Positions 9,251 to 18,113 of a stretch of DNA of 64,000 nt are shown piece by piece. The stretch is from contig NZ_CP113920.1 of NCBI RefSeq assembly GCF_029395535.1, positions 186,001 through 250,000 on the forward strand, in the 5' to 3' direction. The notes below the pieces were generated by a model. The model saw only the letters and a list, made by a program, of their open reading frames with translations, was not told the origin of the DNA and made no database searches. The translations under genes were made by a program, and so were the position numbers. Each line of letters starts with the position of its first letter. Positions within the stretch are counted from its first letter, which is position 1. Source of the DNA: Bifidobacterium sp. ESL0732. Its GTDB lineage: Bacteria; Actinomycetota; Actinomycetes; Actinomycetales; Bifidobacteriaceae.

Positions 9251-11344
9251 ATGCAAATACACAAAAAACTACGTGGTATGACAGCCATCGTGCTGTCGGC
9301 GGCCACGTTGGTGGCGCTCGCCGCTACCGGTGTCGGCACTGCGAACGCGGATCCGGCCACCGGCAACGTGCCGATTGACAGCACCACCAAAGGCACCATC
9401 ACTATCAACGATGCGGACAACACTGCGACCGGCACGGGTTCGAGCACCACGCACCACCAGTTCAAGGCAACTCTGGTGGCCTCGTATAAGTACGCCCAGT
9501 ATTATGACGACACACTTGACGGTCTTTCGCTTGACCCTGTTGCGAATCCGAAGGTGGCAGATGTCGAGGACGCGGTGAACTCTGTCAAGACCTCCGGCGA
9601 TCCCGCACTCACCACCGAGGAACTGGCCAATCCTATGGACTACGTTGCCAAGAACTGGCTTGGATATGACGCTGCAGGCAACAGCGCCAATGGTGACAAA
9701 ACCTCTAATAATTCAACCACCCTCGACGCAGACAGCCCTCGTCTGTATTCTGGAAAGCTGAGGGACTTCGTTACCAATTTGGTCGGTAAGCAATCGTTCA
9801 AGGACGCGCCAGGTGTGACGGGTACCGCGGCTGAATTCGCCAGCGGCAAGGAGCTTCCGGCAGGTCTGTATGTGATTCAGGATGTGTCGGGTTCGAACTC
9901 AACCGGCAAGACGAACACCATTCCGGTGTTGGTCGGTACCACCATCAAGGCGACGATAGGTGGCAACGCGAAAACGTTCTCCACGTTCACCAACAAGAAC
10001 ACGTTGGGCACGGTCAACATCAAGAACAACCAGCCAACGATTGAGAAAACCTGGGTCGGCACCAAGAAGGGCAACAATTGGACTACCGATAAGAGCGCTG
10101 CAATCGGTGACACTTTGCGGTTCCGCATCAAGACTGAGGTACCGCAGACCACTGGTTTCAAGCATTACATCTACAAGGTGCAGGATAAGCCTACTGATGG
10201 TCTCGATTACGTGGATGGCAGCGCGAAAATCTGGATTGGCTCCGACGCCGTCAACTTCACAAATGGAACCGGCGTAACCACTTCCACCAACGATACGCTC
10301 TCTGTCGGTTCTGCTGGCGATAACAAGGACGTGGCCTTCAAACGATATGGTCAGTCAAACAAGGACCTCGAGTTCAGCTTCTGGAAGCTCCTTGACGCCA
10401 ACGGCAATGTTGGCTCCTATGGGAGCGCTGGAAAGCCTTACATCCAAAACACCCCGATTACCATCGAGTATGAGATGAAGCTTACCGAGAAGGGTGCGCA
10501 GCACAACTCCGCTATGGTCATCTATTCCAACAACGACCAAAAGCCGCCGAAGAATGATAACAACTGTGACGTCGATAATCCGCCCACCGACGGAGCGTGC
10601 GGCGACCACGGCGGCAACGGCGGTGGCGGCGGCGGTAGCAACGGTGGCGGCGGCCAGGTCGACGTCGTCAACTACTCGATGGATCTTCACAACGTGTTCA
10701 AGCGTGACGAGACCAAGGATCTGGCCGGCGCGGAATTCCAAGTCTTTGCCGGGGATTCGGTGGCCAACAGTCCGCTGAAGTTTGAAAACAACAAGCACGT
10801 GGCGGCTACGGGAGGCCAGGCTGACAGAAATGCGCTGAGCCTTTACAGCTACAACCAGACCGCTACCAATGCCGATAATGTCACGACCCTGAAGGTCTCT
10901 GACGGTAACCCCGGGGCAGGAGAGACGCTGGGCGGCAACGACGAGGCGAAGGGTCATCTGAAGTTCGACGGCCTGCCTGCCGGTGATTATACAGTCAAGC
11001 AGACCAAGGCCGCTACGGGTATGGTGGGCGCGACGCTGCCGACCTTTACCTTCAGAATCACTCCTGCCACCACCACCACTCCGCAGGCTCCTGCGAAGTT
11101 CGAGATGGTTACGGCGGACTTCTGGGGACTGGCACACGATGTGGGTCCGGTCAGCCCTGCACAGAACAACACCGATGGAAAGGTGACCGTCGACTCGGTA
11201 GATTCGATCAGCTCGTTGCCTCTGACCGGTGGCGCGGGACTCATTCTGCTCGTGGTGCTCGCACTGTTGTTTGGCAGCGTGGCTGTCGGAACCACCGTGT
11301 TGCGCAAACGCGAGATGATGAATCGCTCCGAGCAGGAAGAGTAA
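9251..11344 (+). CDS. Major pilin (fimbrial backbone-type) with LPLTG anchor
   Basis: This 697-residue protein has a signal peptide ending near ATGVGTANA and an N-terminal pilin-like region with HHQFKATLVASYKYAQYY. Beta domains of the isopeptide D2/SpaA kind follow. A glycine-rich hinge (about 450-472, GNGGGGGGSNGGGG) precedes a SpaA/Cna-B-like domain (about 475-640). The sorting signal is LPLTG at 656, then a membrane helix and an RKRE tail. The start at 9251 is preferred because GAGAAAGGGA lies just upstream. Its E-box-like element near 580 reads YTVKQTKAATG, with Gln where Glu is usual; the first domain has a similar GLYVIQDV. A canonical YPKN-type pilin lysine motif was not recognised. 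It sits between the adhesin and the sortase, so it is probably the shaft subunit. Confidence 0.85.
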   Translation: MQIHKKLRGMTAIVLSAATLVALAATGVGTANADPATGNVPIDSTTKGTITINDADNTATGTGSSTTHHQFKATLVASYKYAQYYDDTLDGLSLDPVANPKVADVEDAVNSVKTSGDPALTTEELANPMDYVAKNWLGYDAAGNSANGDKTSNNSTTLDADSPRLYSGKLRDFVTNLVGKQSFKDAPGVTGTAAEFASGKELPAGLYVIQDVSGSNSTGKTNTIPVLVGTTIKATIGGNAKTFSTFTNKNTLGTVNIKNNQPTIEKTWVGTKKGNNWTTDKSAAIGDTLRFRIKTEVPQTTGFKHYIYKVQDKPTDGLDYVDGSAKIWIGSDAVNFTNGTGVTTSTNDTLSVGSAGDNKDVAFKRYGQSNKDLEFSFWKLLDANGNVGSYGSAGKPYIQNTPITIEYEMKLTEKGAQHNSAMVIYSNNDQKPPKNDNNCDVDNPPTDGACGDHGGNGGGGGGSNGGGGQVDVVNYSMDLHNVFKRDETKDLAGAEFQVFAGDSVANSPLKFENNKHVAATGGQADRNALSLYSYNQTATNADNVTTLKVSDGNPGAGETLGGNDEAKGHLKFDGLPAGDYTVKQTKAATGMVGATLPTFTFRITPATTTTPQAPAKFEMVTADFWGLAHDVGPVSPAQNNTDGKVTVDSVDSISSLPLTGGAGLILLVVLALLFGSVAVGTTVLRKREMMNRSEQEE

Positions 11345-11535
11345 TACGGTTCGCAGGTCTGTCAGCTAGAGATCGGTCGCTATCGATTCGGTCTTCGGCT
11401 CCCAGATATGATTGGCATGAGGATTCCACCAAGGCCTGCTGATTCAAGTCTTGTGATTAGACAAATCCGGATTCTACCGCCATATAACCGGTGGTCACGG
11501 AATCCTCGAATAGCCAATTTGCGAATGATGGTAGG

Positions 11536-11613
11536 ATGACCTGCCCAAGCGTAATTACGGATATTAGACGCTGATGCGTCGGATTATGGGCCGTAGACGC
11601 TTGGGCAGGTCAT
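11536..11613. repeat. 78-bp segmented palindrome between pilin and sortase genes
   Basis: A perfect 17-bp inverted repeat (ATGACCTGCCCAAGCGT at 11536-11552, its complement at 11597-11613) encloses two further nearly co-centred pairs: TACGG/CCGTA (11556-11560, 11591-11595) and GACGC/GCGTC (11567-11571, 11576-11580). As RNA it would fold into one long hairpin with internal loops. It may act as an intercistronic attenuator or processing site that lets pilin mRNA exceed sortase mRNA. A DNA cruciform or a small mobile repeat is also possible. Confidence 0.8.
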
Positions 11614-11679
11614 TCTTGCCGTTGAAGATTTGATTGTTACAAGTAGATAGTCGGCCTGGGCGGATAGAGGTATAACGCT

Positions 11680-12930
11680 GTGAAGATAGATGCGAAGCAT
11701 AGCGTGCGACGGATGGACGAAGCCGTTGACGCTCACGGTCGACACTGTAAAAGCGACGGTCGTGTTCGAGATGCCGTCGTCGCTTCGGGCAAAGGCGGCT
11801 GGTCGGCGGATGACGAGAAGGATGCCGGCCGTTTGCGCGGTGCCGGTTCCGTGCGCGCCTTCGGTAGGGCTGGTACGCATACGGACTTTCTCCATCGTTC
11901 GTTTGAAGACCTCATGCATCCACGCAGGAATAGCTCACGCATCGCATATCGGGTAGGCATCCGCGCCGTCCATGATCTCTTCGTTCTGCTCACCGTTGCC
12001 GTGTTGCTGTGGGCGCCGATCAATTGGGTCTATAATGCCCGTCAGGCCTCTATCGCTTCCATGCGAATTCAGCAGGAGCAGACAAAATGGCCCCGTGGCC
12101 AGGCGGCTAAAGAATACAATGATGCAAAAGCCTATAACCGTCAGATTGCGGCTTCCCCGCAGACCTCCTTGGGCGAGATTCTGGATCCCTTCACCGACGA
12201 AGGCAAGCAGGACAACGACTCGGGATCGAGCAAGGACACGCGTTACCAGGCATTGCTGCGTACTGAATCCGGTGGCATGGGTTCGATTCGCATCCCCAAG
12301 ATTTCTATGAATCTGCCCATTTACCATGGCACCTCGAAGGCGACGCTGGCCAATGGTGTTGGGCATCTTTACGGTACCAGTCTGCCGGTCGGCGGAGGGT
12401 CGACGAACGCCGTGCTCACCGGGCACAGCGGTATTCCGGATGCCGTGCTTTTTTCGCGTCTCGAAGAGCTGAGGCACGGTGACGTGTTTTATATACAGAC
12501 GCTTGGGCGGACCATGGGTTACCGGGTCACGGGCATCCACGTCGTCCTGCCCGAAGACACTCACCTTTACAAGGTCGTGCCCGGCCGTGATCTAGTCACA
12601 CTGATGACCTGTACTCCGCAGGGCATCAATACGCACCGGTTGATCATCACCGGAGAGCGGGGAAACATCCCCGACGACGTACCGAAACTTGATGATGGGG
12701 TGGACGCGAAACTTATCGCGATGATTGTGGCCGCGATTATCGCTTTGCTCGGCTTCGCTCTCGTCTTGCTACATAATTCGCGTACTTTGGTGCCGCCGCC
12801 GTGGCATTATGACGGCACACCAGTCGCGCGTCACACTGTCTTCCCACGCAGTTTCGATTCTCGTGGTTTGCCTCCGATGGGTATGATTGGGCGGCATAGC
12901 AAGCCCAAAAGGCCTATGCGTGGCGCCTGA
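11680..12930 (+). CDS. srtC: Class C (pilus-assembly) sortase
   Basis: This 416-residue membrane cysteine transpeptidase would polymerise the LPLTG pilin. The catalytic set is visible: His249 in VLTGHSG, Cys311 in TLMTCTP and Arg320 in NTHRLIITGER. A DPF lid motif (169-171), typical of class C sortases, blocks the active site in relatives. There are two membrane segments, at about 96-118 and 343-365, the second being the class C C-terminal anchor. The GTG start at 11680 has GAGG upstream but gives an Arg/Asp/Gly-rich N-terminus of about 80 residues unlike the family. ATG codons at 11713 and 11914 are alternatives; the last would begin just before the first membrane helix. It completes the adhesin-pilin-sortase cluster. 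Confidence 0.9.
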   Translation: MKIDAKHSVRRMDEAVDAHGRHCKSDGRVRDAVVASGKGGWSADDEKDAGRLRGAGSVRAFGRAGTHTDFLHRSFEDLMHPRRNSSRIAYRVGIRAVHDLFVLLTVAVLLWAPINWVYNARQASIASMRIQQEQTKWPRGQAAKEYNDAKAYNRQIAASPQTSLGEILDPFTDEGKQDNDSGSSKDTRYQALLRTESGGMGSIRIPKISMNLPIYHGTSKATLANGVGHLYGTSLPVGGGSTNAVLTGHSGIPDAVLFSRLEELRHGDVFYIQTLGRTMGYRVTGIHVVLPEDTHLYKVVPGRDLVTLMTCTPQGINTHRLIITGERGNIPDDVPKLDDGVDAKLIAMIVAAIIALLGFALVLLHNSRTLVPPPWHYDGTPVARHTVFPRSFDSRGLPPMGMIGRHSKPKRPMRGA

Positions 12931-13201
12931 CGGCCGGATTGGTTCATGTGATGGGGTCGGATTGCCAGAGGGGAAGTCGCCGTTTTGATGCTGCTGACCC
13001 ATGCCAAGCCGCTTTTCTGATGCAAATTTTCTGTTTTCCAAATTCAAGCCGTTTAAGTTCGATTAGTGTTTCAAATACAGCGGGACTTCTCAGTTACCCT
13101 ATTTTGGAGCTACTTGCGGGTGAGTGACCGCTTGTTGATGGCGGGAATTGGACGCCCCGGACGGGATTTGTTTCGCGGCGGCAAGGCTGAGATTGGAAGG
13201 A

Positions 13202-14416
13202 TTAGAAATCCCAATCGTCGTCGTTGGTTTCCTCGGCTGTGTTGGCGGCGATGGCGCCAGTAGAGGCCGAGACTGCGGCGGCGGTCACGGAATTGGTGCT
13301 GGAACTTGCGAACAGGCTGGCGGGTTTAAGCGCGGACGCCAGCGATTCTATGTCGTTGAGCTCGTCGATGACGGCCGGGTTCGGCTGGCTGATGTCGGCG
13401 GGGAACAGGGCGGGATATCCCAAGTAGGAGAGGGCCTTGTTGGAGTTGTAGCTCAGGAACTTTTCGATGTCGTCGTCGAGGCCGAGGTCGGCGTACGGCA
13501 GGGTATAGCTGTAATCCTCTTCGGCGAAATAGAGGTTGTTGGCCAAGTCGTAGACATACTGGCGCATCTCCTCGCGGGTGCTGTCGTCGAGTAGCTCGAG
13601 TTTTCTCTGGTAGACGGAGCCGAGATATGAGCTGGAAGTGATGATATCGCGGTTGATCAGACGGATGATATCGGCGGATTTCGTCATCGTTCCGCGGCTG
13701 GAAAGCCACATCGGCAGGTAGAAACCGGACTCCACCAGCAGAGCCTCGGCCAACACTGCCGCCGCGAGTCGCTTGAGCGAGCTGAGGTCGGGGGTACTTC
13801 CAGCGCCGGAATTGTCGTTGTTAACACTTGAAGAATCTGAAGCCGAAGAGTTTGGTGTCGCAATCTCGTCCGGTGACGAGATGCCCAGCGAATTGGCGGG
13901 AGTGCCCGCGTTTTGGTTTGATTGCTCCGTTGCGCCGGAAACAGTGACGTTTGGAATATTCAAAGCAGTTGCATATACATCATTGAGCAGTTGCAGCTTT
14001 TCCTGCATCGATTCGTTCTGCTCGGCCCAAGTAAACGGGGATTGCGTATCGTTGTCGTCGTTGCTTCCGAGCGCCGCGATAAGCGCCGAATAGGCTTTCG
14101 TGTGGATGGATTCACCGAGTGCGATGGCAGTCAACACGGCCTGCCCGATACCGGCACGGTCATTGCCTTTGCCGGCGTCGGTGCTCAGAACGCCGGTCGC
14201 GCCGCTGGCCTGCAGCGACTCCACTGCGGCAAGGCCCGCGAAAATCTGGCTCAGCGCGACCCGCTGGGCGTCGCTCAACCCGCGAATATCCTCGGCGTCG
14301 TCGCCCAGCGAAATCTGTTCCGGCGCCCACAGGTTCGCGGTCATAGCGTTGAAGGCGTCGCGGTCCGTATCGGCGTTGGCGCCGGCGAGATTCCAGTTCA
14401 TAGCGGTGAAGGGCAT
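13202..14416 (-). CDS. nrdF: NrdF-like ribonucleotide reductase small subunit with missing active-site residues
   Basis: The 404-residue protein aligns along its length with class Ib R2 (E. coli NrdF, ~319 aa). Conserved items include LWAPEQ, GESIHTKAY (E102, H105, radical-type Y109), E224 in VLAEALL, WLSSRG, SYNSNKAL and the NrdE-docking tail DDDWDF. Three departures stand out. The first ligand Asp is Glu66. The second EX2H motif (RDEAVH in E. coli) reads RDIITS, so both the Glu and the His are gone (Ile258, Ser261). The C-terminal radical-relay Tyr is absent. A Ser/Asn-rich insert (about 155-212) and an Ala/Ser-rich tail enlarge it. It lies 11 kb from nrdHIE rather than beside it. RBS AAGGAA precedes the ATG. 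It could be a pseudoenzyme paralogue or an unusual R2. Confidence 0.85.
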   Translation of the reverse strand: MPFTAMNWNLAGANADTDRDAFNAMTANLWAPEQISLGDDAEDIRGLSDAQRVALSQIFAGLAAVESLQASGATGVLSTDAGKGNDRAGIGQAVLTAIALGESIHTKAYSALIAALGSNDDNDTQSPFTWAEQNESMQEKLQLLNDVYATALNIPNVTVSGATEQSNQNAGTPANSLGISSPDEIATPNSSASDSSSVNNDNSGAGSTPDLSSLKRLAAAVLAEALLVESGFYLPMWLSSRGTMTKSADIIRLINRDIITSSSYLGSVYQRKLELLDDSTREEMRQYVYDLANNLYFAEEDYSYTLPYADLGLDDDIEKFLSYNSNKALSYLGYPALFPADISQPNPAVIDELNDIESLASALKPASLFASSSTNSVTAAAVSASTGAIAANTAEETNDDDWDF

Positions 14417-14678
14417 AGATGTTCCTTACGTAGATTAATAAAAGGGGCTCTGCCTTCTAGATTACCGAGGCCCGCTCTCGTATTCGCTGAGCGAAAGATG
14501 TGAGAGATGGTGTCCGTAGAATAGCGCAGAAATTCTCTCTCGAAAACCTCTTGGAATTCGTCAAGTACTCCTGAAACTTTTCCGATAATGTATTAAAGTC
14601 TCTTTGGGAATTGTTCTGGAAATTCCTCAAAATCCTTCTACGGACTTGTGGAACTGTTCTGGAATCCTGCGAAATGCT

Positions 14679-15695
14679 TCAGAACCGATACCAGCGCTGG
14701 GCGTTGGCGACGAAGAGCGCGTCCTGCTCGGGCTCGGAAAGCGTTTCGACGCAGCGCGCGAAGCCGTGCACGATGTCGCCGTAGGTGCCGTGCAGCTTGT
14801 CGACGGGGAAATTCGAGCCGAACATGACGCGATCGGTGCCGAACGCGTCGAGAATCGTATAGACGATGGGCTTGATGCTTTCCAGGGTCCAGCGGTGGTC
14901 GAGCGAGGCCAGCGCCGAGATCTTGATGGCGCAATTATCGCGCTGTGCCAGATTTCGCAACCCCTTGCTCCAAAGCTGCCATCCGGCGAGATCTCGGTCG
15001 GCCCACATTCCCGCGTGGTCGATGATGAACAGTGTCTCTGGATTGGCGTCGATGACCTCGCAGGCGCGCGCGAATTGGGTGGGGTAAAGCTGCATGTCGA
15101 AACTCATGCCGTATTTTTTGAGCAGCGCGAGTCCCTTGAGCCATTGCGGGTCGTCCATGTAGGATTTGTCGACGTAGTTATAGAGCGGGTGCGGATGCAT
15201 GTTGAGGTTCTGCCGCACGCCCCGCACGTCGGCGAACGCAGCCTCGCGTTCCAGCAGGCTTTCGATACCGGGATCGCTCAGGTCGCCTCCACCGACGATC
15301 ATGATCGGCCACGCGGCGCGTTCGCCCATGGTCTCCACCGCTTCGATCTCGGCGATGGGGTCGTCGGCGTTCGCTTGGATGTGGACGGCGCCTTTCAGTT
15401 CGATTGGCGTGCCGTTCGTTTCCTGTTCCAGCTGCTCGTTGGTGAAGTCGCCCATGGCGAACAGCGGATCCCAAGGCCCCTCGAATGTCGGGGGTTTCGA
15501 AGGATTGAACCACGAATAGAGTGAGGTTTTCATCAGATGCACGTGCGTGTCAATGAATGGCCGTGGCTTGGCGGACTGCGCTCGCGTTTCCGGGATGATA
15601 GTCGTCAGGCGGTCCGTTACGGTTTCACTGAAAATCGCGGACTTGCCTGCTGGCTCCGGATTTTTTGAGTTGTCATTTTCGTATGAAGTTCTCAT
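14679..15695 (-). CDS. Amidohydrolase-family sugar lactonase (probable L-rhamnono-lactonase)
   Basis: A 338-residue amidohydrolase_2 (COG3618) protein, a family that includes L-fucono- and L-rhamnono-lactonases. The barrel begins at FIDTHVHL (H51, H53). Further active-site-type residues occur in IDHAGMW and in the C-terminal MFGSNFPVD motif. The hydrophilic N-terminal extension (about 45 residues) is longer than usual. The start at 15695 has AAGGGTGA upstream. It runs divergently from the rhamnonate dehydratase, behind an SDR dehydrogenase. In that setting it would hydrolyse L-rhamnono-lactone to L-rhamnonate in the cytoplasm; a fuconolactone substrate cannot be excluded from sequence. Confidence 0.8.
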   Translation of the reverse strand: MRTSYENDNSKNPEPAGKSAIFSETVTDRLTTIIPETRAQSAKPRPFIDTHVHLMKTSLYSWFNPSKPPTFEGPWDPLFAMGDFTNEQLEQETNGTPIELKGAVHIQANADDPIAEIEAVETMGERAAWPIMIVGGGDLSDPGIESLLEREAAFADVRGVRQNLNMHPHPLYNYVDKSYMDDPQWLKGLALLKKYGMSFDMQLYPTQFARACEVIDANPETLFIIDHAGMWADRDLAGWQLWSKGLRNLAQRDNCAIKISALASLDHRWTLESIKPIVYTILDAFGTDRVMFGSNFPVDKLHGTYGDIVHGFARCVETLSEPEQDALFVANAQRWYRF

Positions 15696-15884
15696 TCGAT
15701 GTCACCCTTGACTTGAAAATTATTATTTAATAATAAGGACCATCATATTTCTGTTTGCCGGATATAACCGATATGTCGACTATTTTAAGCAAATCGTATC
15801 TATCGTTTCTCTGGCAACCAGGCGGGTGGCAGCCTACGATGATTGAATTTTACCGGATTCAGCGCAGGCCGCCAGCCAGATAAT

Positions 15885-16682
15885 TCAGAGCACGGAACGG
15901 GTGTCGTTCTCGTAGGAGTTGCGACCCTGCCCGGTCGCTGCGGTGGTGCCGCCGTCGACGGGCACGACCAGGCCGGTCAGGTATGCTGCGTCGTCGGAGG
16001 CGAGGAACAGCGCGACCCCCGCGCAATCCTCGGGCCGTCCGGTGCGCCCAAGCGCCACGCGCTGCGTGTAGGGGGCGACGCGATCGGGGTCGCTCCACAC
16101 CTCTTTGTTGATGTCGGTTTCGATGAAGCCGGGTGCGAAGGCGTTGACGCGCACGCCCTTGGCTCCGTAGTCGAGGGCCACGCAGCGCACGAAGCCGTTC
16201 ATGGCGTGTTTGGTGGAGTTGTAGGCCGTCTGCCCCCAGTCGCCGTAAAGGCCGGAAACGGAGGTGTCGACCACGATGTTGCCGTGCGAAGCGATGAGGT
16301 GGGGCAGGGCCTCCTTGGTCAGATAGAAGAGGCCGTCGAGGTTGACGGAGAAGAGCTTGTGCCAGACTTCGTCGGAGACGTGCTCGACCTCACCGCCCTC
16401 GAAGATGCCAGCGTTGGAGACGACCACGTCGAGATGGCCGAATTCGTCGACGACGGATTGCACGAGTTCCTTGACCTGCGCGTGATCGGAAACGTCGGTG
16501 ATGTGGATATGGCCCTTGTCGTAGCCTTTCACGGTATCTTCGAGCGGTTCTTTGCGCAGACCCACGGCCACCACGGTGGCACCGTTGTCGAGGAACCCTT
16601 GCGTGACGGCCTTGCCGATGCCGGTGCCGCCGCCGGTGACGATGACGACCTTGCCATTGAAATCGTAAGAATTGCTGGTCAT
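15885..16682 (-). CDS. SDR-family sugar dehydrogenase (probable L-rhamnose 1-dehydrogenase)
   Basis: This 265-residue classical short-chain dehydrogenase has the cofactor motif TGGGTGIG (17-24), the structural VSNAG motif (88-92) and the catalytic Ser141/Tyr154/Lys158 set (YNSTK). The ATG at 16682 is chosen over a longer reading because GAAGGAG lies seven bases upstream and the cofactor fold begins directly after it. The adjacent lactonase and the divergent rhamnonate dehydratase point to oxidation of L-rhamnose to its lactone. SDRs of this type also act as L-fucose dehydrogenases, so specificity is inferred. The 200-bp gap to the lactonase start contains a 17-bp AT palindrome (about 15722-15738) but no clear terminator. 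Confidence 0.78.
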   Translation of the reverse strand: MTSNSYDFNGKVVIVTGGGTGIGKAVTQGFLDNGATVVAVGLRKEPLEDTVKGYDKGHIHITDVSDHAQVKELVQSVVDEFGHLDVVVSNAGIFEGGEVEHVSDEVWHKLFSVNLDGLFYLTKEALPHLIASHGNIVVDTSVSGLYGDWGQTAYNSTKHAMNGFVRCVALDYGAKGVRVNAFAPGFIETDINKEVWSDPDRVAPYTQRVALGRTGRPEDCAGVALFLASDDAAYLTGLVVPVDGGTTAATGQGRNSYENDTRSVL

Positions 16683-16786
16683 GAACACTCCTTCGTTGCT
16701 TGACGATTCCGGGCTTTCGCAGGCGACGGCTGCCGAAGCGTGGTCGAGGTGTGCGAAACCCTGTATATCCCCTATTTCACCATATT

Positions 16787-16801
16787 TGGAACATTGTTTC
16801 A
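16787..16801. promoter_or_regulatory. Candidate IclR operator in the divergent rhamnose promoter region
   Basis: TGGAACATTGTTTCA is a 15-bp imperfect palindrome (6 of 7 pairs). It lies between the divergent SDR and rhamnonate dehydratase genes, where the locus IclR regulator would be expected to bind. ATATAGGGAC follows at about 16803-16812, and its reverse complement occurs upstream of the rhamnosidase (24391-24400). Binding is inferred. Confidence 0.45.
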
Positions 16802-16875
16802 TATATAGGGACAAATATATGTGCGCGATAATCTGGATATCGGCACTGTTTTTTCTTTAACGGAGAGGAATCGCT

Positions 16876-18102
16876 ATGACATTGGCACCATCATTGAAGA
16901 TGCCCACGATTACCGCGATCCGCGCCTATTCCATGGGCGGGGCCGCAGCCAAGGTCCACGGACAGGGCGGCGGGGATTATCACGACCAAGGGCCCGGCCA
17001 CTGGATCGATGACCACATCGCCACGCCGATGAGCAAGTACCCCGAATACGAGCAGTCCCGCCAGAGCTTTGGCCTCAATGTATTGGGCACGCTGGTGGTC
17101 GAGGTCGAGGCCAGCGACGGCACCACGGGCTTCGCGATTTCCACGGCCGGGGCCATCGGCTGCTTCATCGTCGAGCACCATCTTTCGCGCTTCGTCGAAG
17201 GCAAGCGCGTCGATCAGATCAAGCTGATCCACGACCAGATGCTCAACGCCACGCTCTTCTATTCCGGCGGTGGCGGCGTGGTGATCAACACCGTCTCCTG
17301 CGTCGACCTGGCGCTGTGGGATCTCTACGGCAAGGTCCTGAAGATGCCGGTCTACAAGCTGCTCGGCGGCGCGGTACGCGACGAGATCCACTTCTATGCC
17401 ACGGGCGCACGGCCCGATCTGGCCCAGAAAATGGGCTTCATCGGCGGCAAGATGCCGACCCACTGGAGCTCCGCGTTCGGCGACGAGGGTATTGAAAAAG
17501 ACATTGCGACGCTCGCCGATATGCGCGAGAAGGTCGGCGACAATTTCTGGCTGATGTATGACTGCTGGATGAGCATGGACGTCAATTACGCCACCAAGTT
17601 CGCCCACGCGGCCGCGCCTTACAAGCTCAAGTGGATGGAGGAATGCTTCCCCGCCAGCCAGATCGATTCCTACCGCGAGTTGAAGCGCGTGATGCCGGCG
17701 GGCATGCTGATGACCACCGGCGAGCACACCGGCACGCTCGAGGGCTTCAAGGAGCTTTCCGACGCGGGCGTCGACATCCTGCAGCCCGACGTCGGCTGGT
17801 GCGGCGGCGTCACGTCGCTGTGCGAGATCGCGGCGGTCGCCAAGGCCCACGGCCAGCTGGTCGTGCCTCACGGTTCGTCCGTCTATTCGCACCACGCCGT
17901 GATCACCTTCACCAACACCCCGTTCAGCGAGATGCTGATGACCGCGCCGAAGGCCGACCATATCCGTCCGCAATTCGACCCGATCTTGATCGGCGAGCCG
18001 GTCCCTCACGATGGCATCATCACCGCCGAGGAATTGGACAAGCCCGGTTTCGGCGTCGAACTCAACCGCGACTGCCCGCTTGAGCGTCCGTATCAGCACT
18101 GA
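16876..18102 (+). CDS. rhmD: L-rhamnonate dehydratase
   Basis: The 408-residue protein belongs to the mandelate-racemase subgroup of the enolase superfamily and is close to E. coli RhmD (YfaW) throughout, for example [23 protein letters not shown] and GGKMPTHW. Metal ligands correspond to D229, E255 and E283. The catalytic dyad corresponds to D305 ([10 protein letters not shown]) and H332 ([11 protein letters not shown]). It removes water from L-rhamnonate to give 2-keto-3-deoxy-L-rhamnonate in the cytoplasm; relatives also accept L-mannonate and L-lyxonate. GGAGAGGA precedes the ATG. The aldolase follows 11 bp downstream, forming an operon. This is the most secure functional anchor of the locus. 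Confidence 0.95.
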   Translation: MTLAPSLKMPTITAIRAYSMGGAAAKVHGQGGGDYHDQGPGHWIDDHIATPMSKYPEYEQSRQSFGLNVLGTLVVEVEASDGTTGFAISTAGAIGCFIVEHHLSRFVEGKRVDQIKLIHDQMLNATLFYSGGGGVVINTVSCVDLALWDLYGKVLKMPVYKLLGGAVRDEIHFYATGARPDLAQKMGFIGGKMPTHWSSAFGDEGIEKDIATLADMREKVGDNFWLMYDCWMSMDVNYATKFAHAAAPYKLKWMEECFPASQIDSYRELKRVMPAGMLMTTGEHTGTLEGFKELSDAGVDILQPDVGWCGGVTSLCEIAAVAKAHGQLVVPHGSSVYSHHAVITFTNTPFSEMLMTAPKADHIRPQFDPILIGEPVPHDGIITAEELDKPGFGVELNRDCPLERPYQH

Positions 18103-18113
18103 GAAAGAGCATC

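Noticed and set aside
15661..15935. Peptide SYEND at both the SDR C-terminus and the lactonase N-terminus, considered as a small duplication
   Set aside because: The codons differ (tcc tac gag aac gac versus tca tac gaa aat gac) and the surrounding DNA is not similar.
16891..18099. 402-codon open frame opposite rhmD
   Set aside because: Shadow of a highly conserved enzyme gene.
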